Translations under genes and position numbers: made by a program
Shown here: in pieces, positions 5,136 through 11,377 of the stretch
Position numbering within the stretch: position 1 is the stretch's first letter
How the letters are laid out: every line of letters starts with the position of its first letter
Notes under the pieces: model-generated
Databases searched by the model: none
Seen by the model: only the letters and a program-made list of their open reading frames with translations
What the model was told of the DNA's origin: nothing
DNA from: Thermoplasmata archaeon
Lineage (GTDB): Archaea > Thermoplasmatota > Thermoplasmata > Lutacidiplasmatales > UBA184
Direction: 5' to 3'
Assembly (NCBI GenBank): GCA_030044105.1
Contig: JASHWL010000038.1
Location: 1 to 11,377, forward strand
DNA length: 11,377 bases

Positions 5136-6368
5136 ATGGAACTCCAGTTCCTCGGCGGCGCCTCCGAGATCGGGTCGCTCGGTCTCGTCGTCCGGGACCA
5201 GGGCCGGACGCTCCTCTTCGACTACGGGATGACCCCGACCGACCCGCCGTCCTATCCGCGGCCGGCCCCGACGAACATCGACGTCGCGTTCCTTTCGCAC
5301 GCGCACCTCGACCATTCCGGCATGACCCCGGTCCTGAGCCGGCTCCCGAAGGCGCGCATCGTCGCGACCCCGGTCACGATCGCCGTCGCGGACCTCCTCA
5401 CACGGGACGCGCTCAAGGTCGCCCGGCTCGAGGGCTACCTCCCGCCGTACAACGTGCAGGACGTGCAGGCGCTCCATTCCCGGTTCACGGCGGTCGACCG
5501 CCACGGCACCTACCGCCATCACGGGATCGAGGTCGAGCTGACGCCCGCCGGGCACATCCCGGGCGCCTCGATGATGCTCTACCGCGGTGCAAAGGACGTC
5601 CTGTTCACCGGCGACCTCCAGACGATCCCGACCCACCTGGTGGGGGGCGCGGAGCCGCTCGCCTGCGACATCCTGGTCATGGAGTCGACGTACGCCGGAC
5701 GCGAGCACCCCGACCGGAAGGAGACCGAGCGGCGCTTCCGCGACCGCGTCGCCGCGACCGTGGAACGGGGCGGCAAGGTGATCGTGCCCGCGTTCGCGGT
5801 CGGGCGGGCCCAGGAGGTCCTGATGGCGCTCGCCTCCTCGGGGTTCGAGACCTATCTGGACGGCATGGCCCGCGCCGTCGACGAGATCTACCTCAGCGCC
5901 CCGGAGTACCTCGCCGACGCGCGCCGTTTCCGGCGTGCGCTCGAGGGCGTGCACGTCGTCGAGCACCCCGGCGAGCGGAGGAAGGCGCTCCGCGAGGCGG
6001 ACGTGATCGTCACGACCGGTGGCATGCTCGACGGCGGCCCCGTTCTGTACTACGTGGGGGAGCTCTACCGGGACCCGAACAGCTCGATCTACCTCACCGG
6101 CTTCCAGGTCGAGGGCTCGAACGGACGCCAGCTCCTCGACGAGGGCACCCTCACGATCGACGACACGACGATCCACCCGGTCTGCGAGGTCGAGAAGTTC
6201 GACTTCTCGGCGCACGCGGGGCACTCGGACCTCGTGCGGCTCGCCAAGGAGTCGCGGGCGGAGACCGTGGTGCTCATGCACGGGGACGAGCGCGAGGCGC
6301 TGCGCGACGCGCTCCCCAGCAACCTCAACGTCCTCTTGCCCGAGAACGGGCGGTCCTTCTCGCTCTGA
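5136..6368 (+). CDS. Beta-CASP family ribonuclease, aCPSF2-like (KH-less)
   Basis: This is a 410-residue metallo-beta-lactamase/beta-CASP nuclease, expected to cut or trim RNA in the cytoplasm using two zinc ions. The motifs in order are LLFDYG (Asp29), HAHLDH at 55-60, His140 (TPAGHIPGA) and Asp160 (FTGD). The beta-CASP motifs follow: motif A Glu183 (MESTYAGREH), then PAFAVGRAQE at 218, motif B His360 (FDFSAHAGHSDL) and motif C His382 (LMHGDE). All metal ligands are present. The protein begins directly with the lactamase fold (MELQFLGGASEIG), so it lacks the N-terminal KH domains of aCPSF1. Length and layout match aCPSF2, but RNase J-like exonuclease activity is an alternative. The gene is monocistronic: it has its own TATA box and converges on the GTPase gene 12 bp downstream. 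Confidence 0.93.
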   Translation: MELQFLGGASEIGSLGLVVRDQGRTLLFDYGMTPTDPPSYPRPAPTNIDVAFLSHAHLDHSGMTPVLSRLPKARIVATPVTIAVADLLTRDALKVARLEGYLPPYNVQDVQALHSRFTAVDRHGTYRHHGIEVELTPAGHIPGASMMLYRGAKDVLFTGDLQTIPTHLVGGAEPLACDILVMESTYAGREHPDRKETERRFRDRVAATVERGGKVIVPAFAVGRAQEVLMALASSGFETYLDGMARAVDEIYLSAPEYLADARRFRRALEGVHVVEHPGERRKALREADVIVTTGGMLDGGPVLYYVGELYRDPNSSIYLTGFQVEGSNGRQLLDEGTLTIDDTTIHPVCEVEKFDFSAHAGHSDLVRLAKESRAETVVLMHGDEREALRDALPSNLNVLLPENGRSFSL

Positions 6369-6374
6369 CGCGCG

Positions 6375-6393
6375 GGGCCCTCACTCCGGGCCC
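6375..6393. terminator. GGGCCC hairpin at convergent gene ends
   Basis: GGGCCC (6375-6380) and GGGCCC (6388-6393) form a 6-bp stem around TCACTCC between the RNase and GTPase genes. The loop contains the GTPase stop codon. Position at a convergent junction suggests it marks transcript ends for both strands. There is no T-run on either side, so it is not a classic archaeal terminator. Confidence 0.3.
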
Positions 6394-7478
6394 GACTCGC
6401 GGCGGGACGGACGGCGCCGTTTCGGCCGGGGCGGCGGCTCCGCCTCCTCCGGGGCGTCGGGCGCCTCCTCGATCGCCTCCTCCATCGGCGGGAGGTCGCC
6501 GCGCGGCGCCAGGAGCGGGCGCAGGACGGACCAGAGGCCCTCGATCCCGGCGCCGGTGACCGCCGAGACCTTGGGACGGTCGTTCGCCCGCTGCGTCTGG
6601 TCGGCCCGGGTCTCGACCTCCACGATCGGGGTGGTCGGGAACTCCGTCCTCCACCGCGCGAGCAGCGCCTCCTGCTCGGCGATCGAGTAACCGGATCGCT
6701 CGGTCGGGTCGAGCACGAACAGCACGACCGTCGCCGCCCGGCCGACCGCGGTCGTCGCCTCCCGCTCGGCCGGGTTCGCCCGTTCCGCGCGGCCCAGCAC
6801 GCCCGGGGTGTCGAGCACCTGCAGGCGGTCGAAGCCGAGGTCGGCGTGCCCGACGGCGACCGAGAGCGTGGTGAACGGGTAGTCGGCGATCTTCGGCCGG
6901 GCGGACGAGAGCCGCGCGACCAGCGACGACTTCCCGACGTTCGGGAATCCGGCGATCACCAGGGTCGGGGCCGACGGATCGAGCGAGGGACGGCGCTTGA
7001 GGAACGCCACGACCTTCCGGGTCGTCTCGAGGTCCGGGTCGATCTCCCGGACGAAGCTCGCCAGCCGCCCGTAGCAGGCCCGCACGCGGTCGCCGAGCTC
7101 CTCGCTGCTGGACGCGCGGGCGATCCCGCGCTCCGCTTCGCGCGCCAGGCCGCGGATCCGCTCCTCGGCGCGCCGGATGCGGGCGAGCGATCGATCGAGC
7201 GTGCCGTCGCCGAACGCACCGGCGACCAGCGCGGTCTCGAACTCGGTGAGCCCGGGGGGCGAGAACCGGCGGGTCTCGATCCGCAGGTGCCGAACGACCG
7301 TGGCGGTGCTGCGGACCACCTTGAGCCGCGCGCGCAGGCGATCGCGCGCCGCCTTCGTGTCGCCGTGCGGCGTCGCGAGCGACGCCCGATGGAAGGCGGC
7401 GTCCAGGATCGCTACGGACGGTGGGGCCCGACTCGGGGAGCGGCGGGGCGCGCGAGCGCGGGACGGGGAGGACGGCAT
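6381..7478 (-). CDS. Nog1-family GTP-binding protein
   Basis: This is a 365-residue GTPase of the Nog1/Obg-like family, associated with large ribosomal subunit assembly. An N-terminal helical region of about 165 residues precedes the G domain, as in Nog1. G-motifs: G1 GFPNVGKS at 177-184, switch I YPFTT at 200-204, G3 DTPG at 223-226 in a Nog1-style LDTPGVLGRAERANPAERE stretch, and G5 SA at 305-306. LFVLDPTERSGYSIAEQ at 253-269 is also typical of Nog1. G4 is unusual: TRAD at 290-293 instead of NKxD, keeping the Asp but not Asn-Lys. The C-terminal 35 residues are an acidic then Arg-rich tail that is probably disordered. The ATG at 7478 is the only start before the conserved AILDAAFHRAS segment. 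The gene is divergent from gcvPA and convergent with the RNase. Confidence 0.88.
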   Translation of the reverse strand: MPSSPSRARAPRRSPSRAPPSVAILDAAFHRASLATPHGDTKAARDRLRARLKVVRSTATVVRHLRIETRRFSPPGLTEFETALVAGAFGDGTLDRSLARIRRAEERIRGLAREAERGIARASSSEELGDRVRACYGRLASFVREIDPDLETTRKVVAFLKRRPSLDPSAPTLVIAGFPNVGKSSLVARLSSARPKIADYPFTTLSVAVGHADLGFDRLQVLDTPGVLGRAERANPAEREATTAVGRAATVVLFVLDPTERSGYSIAEQEALLARWRTEFPTTPIVEVETRADQTQRANDRPKVSAVTGAGIEGLWSVLRPLLAPRGDLPPMEEAIEEAPDAPEEAEPPPRPKRRRPSRRESGPE

Positions 7479-7508
7479 GGGCGGATGCCGCCGACACGCC
7501 CGGGGGCC

Positions 7509-7517
7509 TTACCATTA
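7509..7517 (-). promoter_or_regulatory. TATA-like box for the Nog1-type GTPase gene
   Basis: The minus strand reads TAATGGTAA, the only AT-rich run in the 146-bp divergent region on this side, centred about 35 nt before the ATG at 7478. That spacing would leave a leader of about 9-10 nt rather than a strictly leaderless transcript. Confidence 0.35.
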
Positions 7518-7583
7518 CCGGCCGCGCGGGAAGGCCGCCGGGACTCGGCGCGGCGGGTCGAGGGCCGGCGCGCGAGCGAAGCG

Positions 7584-7591
7584 CTTTATCT
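7584..7591 (+). promoter_or_regulatory. TATA-like box for the gcvPA-gcvPB-peptidase operon
   Basis: CTTTATCT is centred about 37 nt before the TTG at 7625, so transcription would begin near 7612 and give a short leader. That leader contains GGGGAG at 7615-7620, a Shine-Dalgarno sequence 4 nt before the TTG. This is the one operon in the window with a plausible leader and ribosome-binding site. Confidence 0.45.
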
Positions 7592-7624
7592 CCGCCCCCG
7601 CTCGGCGGACCTTCGGGGAGTCTC

Positions 7625-8998
7625 TTGCCTCGGTGGATACCGGACGCGCCGGGCGAAGAGGCGGCGCTGCTCTCCGCGCTCGGGATCGCCTCGATCGACG
7701 AGCTGTTCGCCGACGTGCCCAAGAAGGCGCGGATCGGGAAGATGGGCGTCGGCCCGTCCCACGAGGAGGCGGAGGTCGTGCGCGAGGTCGACCGGCTGCT
7801 CGATCGGAACAAGCCGCTCTCGAAGTTCGCGAACTTCGTCGGCGGACGGATCGCGCCGCGCTACTCGCCGGCCGCCGTCGACGCGATCGTCTCCCGCAGC
7901 GAGTTCTACACCGCCTACACGCCGTACCAGCCCGAGGCCAGCCAGGGGATGCTGCGGGCCCTGTTCGAGTTCCAGAGCCTGTGGGTCGAGCTCACCGGGC
8001 TCGACGTCGCCAACGCGTCGCTCTACGACGGGGCGACCGCGGCGGGCGAAGCGCTGCTGTTCTGCCACCGGGTCCGCGACGGGGGCCGGCGGTTCCTGGT
8101 CCCGGCGAGCCTCCCGTGGGAGGAGAAGAGCGTCCTTCGCAACTACGCGAGCGGGCCGGGCCTGGTCCTGGACGAGATCCCGTACCACGAGGGGACCGGT
8201 CGGCTCGACCTCGACTGGGTTCGGGCCGCGGTCTCGACCGGCGACGTATTCGGCGTGCTCGCCGACGTGCCGAACGGGTTCGGCCACGTCGACGAGGGCG
8301 TCGCGGACCTGAAGGAGATCCTGGGAACGATCCCGCTGGTGGTGGCCGCCGATCCGCTGGCCCTCTCGGTCCTCGAACCGCCGGGCAACTACGGCGCCGA
8401 CGTCGTGGTCGGCGAGGGGCAGGGCTTCGGGATCCCACCGTCGTACGGTGGGCCGCTGCTCGGGTTGTTCGCCTGCCGCACGGAGCATGTCCGCCTCGCT
8501 CCCGGTCGGATCGTGGGCGCGACGCGCGACGTGGAGGGACGCCCGGCCTACACGCTCACGCTGCAGACCCGCGAACAGCACATCCGCCGGTCGCGGGCCA
8601 CGTCGAACATCTGCACGAACCAGTCGCTGATGGCCCTCGCGTTCACGGTCTACGCCTCGGTCGTCGGGCCCCGGGGGCTCGCGGCCCTCCAGAGCTCTCT
8701 CGCCGAGAAGGCCCGCACGCTCGCGAGCGCGCTCGGGGGCATCGACGGGATCCGGGCCCCGCGCTTCGATGCGCCGTACCTCGGCGACTTCACCATCGAA
8801 CTGACGCGCGGGACGGTCCCGGAGTTCCTGGACCGGCTGCGCCGGCGGAAGGTCCTCGGGGGCCACCCGCTCGCCGACCCCCGACCGGGGGCGGAGCCGT
8901 CCCCGGCCCGTCTCCTCGTCTCGGCGACCGAGGCGATCGGGGACAAGGAGATCCAGAAGTACGTGCGGAGCGCCCGGGCCGCGATGGGGGCGGCATGA
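7625..8998 (+). CDS. gcvPA: Glycine dehydrogenase (decarboxylating) subunit 1
   Basis: This is a 457-residue protein, the N-terminal half of glycine decarboxylase (P-protein). With GcvPB it removes CO2 from glycine and passes the aminomethyl group to lipoylated GcvH. It begins PRWIPDAPGEEAALLSALG and SIDELFADVP, matching the family's 'RYIP-T-D-R-ML--IG--SIDELF' opening. The family signature SRSEFYTAYTPYQPEASQG is at 90-108, and GQGFGIPPSYGGPLLGLFA lies in the second half. The frame is open upstream to at least 7421, but that extension is Gly/Arg/Ala-rich. The TTG at 7625 places the start exactly at the conserved N-terminus with GGGGAG 4 nt before it, giving a normal length. The stop overlaps the gcvPB start (ATGA), implying coupled translation and a 1:1 complex. 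No gcvT or gcvH is visible here. Confidence 0.93.
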   Translation: MPRWIPDAPGEEAALLSALGIASIDELFADVPKKARIGKMGVGPSHEEAEVVREVDRLLDRNKPLSKFANFVGGRIAPRYSPAAVDAIVSRSEFYTAYTPYQPEASQGMLRALFEFQSLWVELTGLDVANASLYDGATAAGEALLFCHRVRDGGRRFLVPASLPWEEKSVLRNYASGPGLVLDEIPYHEGTGRLDLDWVRAAVSTGDVFGVLADVPNGFGHVDEGVADLKEILGTIPLVVAADPLALSVLEPPGNYGADVVVGEGQGFGIPPSYGGPLLGLFACRTEHVRLAPGRIVGATRDVEGRPAYTLTLQTREQHIRRSRATSNICTNQSLMALAFTVYASVVGPRGLAALQSSLAEKARTLASALGGIDGIRAPRFDAPYLGDFTIELTRGTVPEFLDRLRRRKVLGGHPLADPRPGAEPSPARLLVSATEAIGDKEIQKYVRSARAAMGAA

Positions 8999-10482
8999 GC
9001 TTCCGGCAAGCCCGCTGGGACGAGCCCGCGATCTGGGACCTCGCTCCCGAGCGCGCGGCGGAACCCCCGCCGACGATCCCCGGGATCCCCGAGCGGATGC
9101 GCCGGAAGAGCGCGGTCCGCTGGCCGGAGCTCTCCGAGCTCGAGGTCGTCCGGCACTTCACCCGGCTCTCGCAGATGAACTTCGGGATCGACACGTCGCC
9201 CTACCCGCTGGGCTCGTGCACGATGAAGTACAATCCCAAGGTCTCCGAGCTGCTCGCCCGCCGCCCGGGGGCGGCGGACCTCCACCCCGGCCAGCCCGAG
9301 GAGACCGCCCAGGGCGCGCTCGAGATCCTGTGGCGTCTCGAACGCCTGCTCGGGCGCGTGACGGGCCTGCCCGAGGTGTCGCTCCAGGCCGCGGCGGGCG
9401 CGCACGGGGAGTGGGCGGCCCTGCTGATGGTCCGGGCCTACTTCCGAGACCGCGGCGAGCTCGACCAGCGCACGGAGGTCCTGCTGCCGGACACCGCGCA
9501 CGGAACGAACCCCGCCTCGGCCCGGATGGCCGGGTTCACGACGCGGGAGCTGCCCTCGAAGGAGGGGTGCGTCGACCTCGCGGCCCTGCGCGCCGCGGTG
9601 AGCGACCGCACGGCCTGCTTCATGCTCACGAACCCGAACACCGCCGGCCTCTTCGAGAGCGACATCCTCGAGATCGCGGAGACCGTGCACGGGGTGGGCG
9701 GCACGCTCTACTACGACGGGGCGAACCTGAACGCGATCCTGGGCGTGACCCATCCGGGTCGGATGGGGTTCGACGTCGCGCACCTGAACCTGCACAAGAC
9801 CTTCGCCACCCCGCACGGTGGCGGGGGACCCGGCGCCGGCGTCCTCGCGGCCGGCGAGAAGCTCGGGCCGTACCTGCCCGTGCCGCGGGTCGTCAAACAG
9901 GGCCGGAAGTTCCGGCTCGATTACGACCGACCGAAATCGATCGGCAAGATCAAGTCCGCCTACGGCAACTTCGGGCTCGACCTGCGCGCCTACGCCTTCG
10001 CGCTCACGCACGGGGAGGAAGGGCTGCGCCACGTCGCGCGACGGGCGGTCCTGAACTCGAACTATCTCGGGCTCCGGATGGGCCGCAGCCTCCCCCGCCC
10101 GTTCCGGACGCTGGTGAAGCACGAGTTCCTGCTGTCGGGATCGCCGCTCAAGGCGCGCGGGCTGCGGACGCTCGATCTTGCGAAGCGCCTGCTCGACGAG
10201 GGCGTGCACGCTCCGACGATCTACTTCCCGGCCCTGGTCGACGAGGCGCTGATGGTCGAGCTGCCCGAGACCGAGTCGAAGCGTGTGCTCGACGAGTACG
10301 TCGCGGCCTTCGAGCGCTCGCTCGCGGACTCGCCCGAGAACCTGCGGGCCGCTCCGCGCTCGCTCGCGGTCGGGCGCATCGACGAGGTGCGCGCGGCCCG
10401 GGAGCCCCTCCTGTCCTGGAAGGACCTTCGAGAGGCCGCGGGCAAAGCTGAAACCCCCGGGGCCGTAGCACCGGAGCGATGA
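8995..10482 (+). CDS. gcvPB: Glycine dehydrogenase (decarboxylating) subunit 2, PLP-binding
   Basis: This is the 495-residue C-terminal half of the split P-protein; it holds the pyridoxal phosphate. Lys268 in HLNLHKTFATPHGGGGPG is the expected Schiff-base lysine, followed by the Gly-rich loop. Other family stretches: FGIDTSPYPLGSCTMKYNPK (63-82), LPDTAHGTNPASA (164-176), LTNPNTAGLFE (211-221) and YYDGANLNAILG (239-250). The start is the ATG at 8995, overlapping the gcvPA stop, which gives the usual archaeal length; the frame is open far upstream but only antisense or out of frame to other genes. The last 30 residues extend beyond the usual fold and end in a TGA that overlaps the next gene's ATG. 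Function as GcvPA partner is secure by family and position. Confidence 0.95.
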   Translation: MSFRQARWDEPAIWDLAPERAAEPPPTIPGIPERMRRKSAVRWPELSELEVVRHFTRLSQMNFGIDTSPYPLGSCTMKYNPKVSELLARRPGAADLHPGQPEETAQGALEILWRLERLLGRVTGLPEVSLQAAAGAHGEWAALLMVRAYFRDRGELDQRTEVLLPDTAHGTNPASARMAGFTTRELPSKEGCVDLAALRAAVSDRTACFMLTNPNTAGLFESDILEIAETVHGVGGTLYYDGANLNAILGVTHPGRMGFDVAHLNLHKTFATPHGGGGPGAGVLAAGEKLGPYLPVPRVVKQGRKFRLDYDRPKSIGKIKSAYGNFGLDLRAYAFALTHGEEGLRHVARRAVLNSNYLGLRMGRSLPRPFRTLVKHEFLLSGSPLKARGLRTLDLAKRLLDEGVHAPTIYFPALVDEALMVELPETESKRVLDEYVAAFERSLADSPENLRAAPRSLAVGRIDEVRAAREPLLSWKDLREAAGKAETPGAVAPER

Positions 10483-11377
10483 AGCCCCGGGTCCAGAAAG
10501 TCTTCCAGAACCTCGATCCCGCGCCGGACGCGATCGTCGTGGCGAACGCCGTCGACCCGCACCTCGACCAGACGTTCTTCTATCTGTTCGACGTGCCGGC
10601 GGGCCTCTTCGAGGGGTCGCTCGCGATCGCGCACCCGGACGGCAAGCTCGACGTCCTCACGGCCGCGCTCGAGGCGGAGACCGCCCGGGAGGCCGCGAAG
10701 AAGGACCCGAACGTCACCGTCCACGTCGTCGGCCGCGAGGAGACCGATTCCGAGGCGAAGAAGCTCCTCGACGGCGCGAAGAAGGTCGGGCTCAACTACC
10801 GCGAGCTCACGCACGAGTGGTTCAACCGGCTCGACAAGACCTTCGACGGGACCGAGTGGGTCGACGTCTCGAACGCGATCCGGCGCGCGCGCGTCACGAA
10901 GGACCCGAACGAGATCCAGCTCCTCCGCAAGGCGGGCGAGATCGGGTCGAAGGTCGGGCGGGAGATCCCCGGGATCCTGAAGGCCGGCATGACCGAGCTC
11001 GAGCTGGCGGCGGAGATGGAGTACCGGATGAACCGGCACGGAGCGAGCGGCCGGTCGTTCTCCACGATCGTCGCGTTCGGGCCCCACTCGGCGGAGCCGC
11101 ACTACTCGCCGGCCGAGACGAAGCTCAAAGCGGGCGACTCGATCGTCTGCGACTTCGGGGCGTACTACCGGCGCTACGCGAGCGACATCACGCGCTCGTT
11201 CCACTTCGGGCGGCGCGACGACGAGATGAAGAAGGTCCACGAGACCGTCGAGGCGGCGCAGAAGGCCGCGCTCGAGGCCGTGAAGCCCGGCGTGCCCGCG
11301 AAGGAGGTCCACCTCGCCGCGGCCCGCGTCATCGACGCCTCGCCGTGGAAGGGGCGGCTCACCCACGGGGTCGGCCA
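10479..11377 (+). CDS. Xaa-Pro peptidase, M24 (pita-bread) family, 3' end outside window
   Basis: At least 299 residues are visible. Residues 1-130 form a creatinase/prolidase-type N-terminal domain (DAIVVANAVDPHLDQTFFYLF). The catalytic pita-bread domain follows, starting near RARVTKDPNEIQLLRKAGEI. Visible metal-site residues are Asp225 (CDFGAYY) and Asp236 (ASDITRSF); His296 begins the HGVG(H) motif at the very end. SAEPHYSP at 204-211 carries the usual substrate-site His208. The remaining Glu ligands lie beyond the window. The family removes or releases residues next to proline in small peptides. The ATG at 10479 overlaps the gcvPB stop (ATGA) and has GGAG just upstream, so it is translated with the glycine decarboxylase genes. 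Whether it is an aminopeptidase or a dipeptidase (prolidase) is not decided by what can be seen. Confidence 0.92.
   Translation, partial: MKPRVQKVFQNLDPAPDAIVVANAVDPHLDQTFFYLFDVPAGLFEGSLAIAHPDGKLDVLTAALEAETAREAAKKDPNVTVHVVGREETDSEAKKLLDGAKKVGLNYRELTHEWFNRLDKTFDGTEWVDVSNAIRRARVTKDPNEIQLLRKAGEIGSKVGREIPGILKAGMTELELAAEMEYRMNRHGASGRSFSTIVAFGPHSAEPHYSPAETKLKAGDSIVCDFGAYYRRYASDITRSFHFGRRDDEMKKVHETVEAAQKAALEAVKPGVPAKEVHLAAARVIDASPWKGRLTHGVG

Noticed and set aside
5040..6281. Antisense open frame opposite the beta-CASP RNase
   Set aside because: The sense strand encodes every catalytic motif of the nuclease. The antisense translation is low-complexity and Arg/Val/Asp-rich.
7177..8994. Upstream extension of the gcvPB frame
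   Set aside because: It runs antisense to the GTPase and out of frame through gcvPA. GcvPB homology begins at the ATGA overlap at 8995.
8650..10209. Long antisense open frame (about 519 codons) opposite gcvPA/gcvPB
   Set aside because: It lies entirely opposite two well-conserved genes and its translation is Arg/Glu/Val-rich with no domain. It is a by-product of very high GC, which removes stop codons.
1..11377. CRISPR array or insertion sequence
   Set aside because: No regularly spaced direct repeats, no transposase or integrase frame, and no terminal inverted repeats with target duplications were seen.

Overview
The window is very GC-rich, roughly 70% over most of its length by eye, and reads as a stretch of archaeal chromosome. 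A beta-CASP RNase of the KH-less aCPSF2 type, a Nog1-family GTPase, a JAMM/MPN+ protease, a two-subunit glycine decarboxylase (GcvPA + GcvPB) and an adjacent phosphatase/NAD kinase pair together suggest an archaeon. AT-rich TATA-like boxes about 26 nt upstream of several start codons point the same way, because they imply leaderless transcripts. A high-GC euryarchaeal lineage such as one of the soil or acid-habitat Thermoplasmata would fit, but this is inference; no rRNA or tRNA gene is present to settle it.

Layout. Positions 1-468 (+) are the 3' end of a radical SAM gene. It converges, with a 3-bp gap, on a tightly packed minus-strand operon read from 2661 down to 472: inositol-monophosphatase-family phosphatase, NAD kinase, JAMM metalloprotease. 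The first junction is a GTGA overlap and the second a 35-bp overlap. Phosphatase then NAD kinase is the domain order of the fused NADP phosphatase/NAD kinase known from Methanocaldococcus, so this looks like an unfused version that sets the NAD/NADP balance.

From about 2700 to 5100 the base composition falls to roughly 52-60% GC. This island holds a gene-free stretch (2701-3402) with several strong inverted repeats, a small two-helix membrane protein (3403-3735, -) and a secreted, cysteine-rich protein (3757-4818, -). The secreted protein's spacing of Val-Pro, Gln and Glu motifs resembles the acid-active glutamic peptidases (eqolisins, family G1). The island looks like accessory DNA set between conserved genes and is the most unusual part of the window.

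From 5136 the conserved, high-GC chromosome resumes. A beta-CASP RNase (5136-6368, +) converges on a Nog1-type GTPase (6381-7478, -). A 146-bp divergent promoter region follows, then the plus-strand operon gcvPA (7625-8998), gcvPB (8995-10482) and an M24 Xaa-Pro peptidase (from 10479, running off the end). Both junctions in this operon are ATGA stop/start overlaps, implying translational coupling. The operon links glycine cleavage with release of amino acids from proline-containing peptides.
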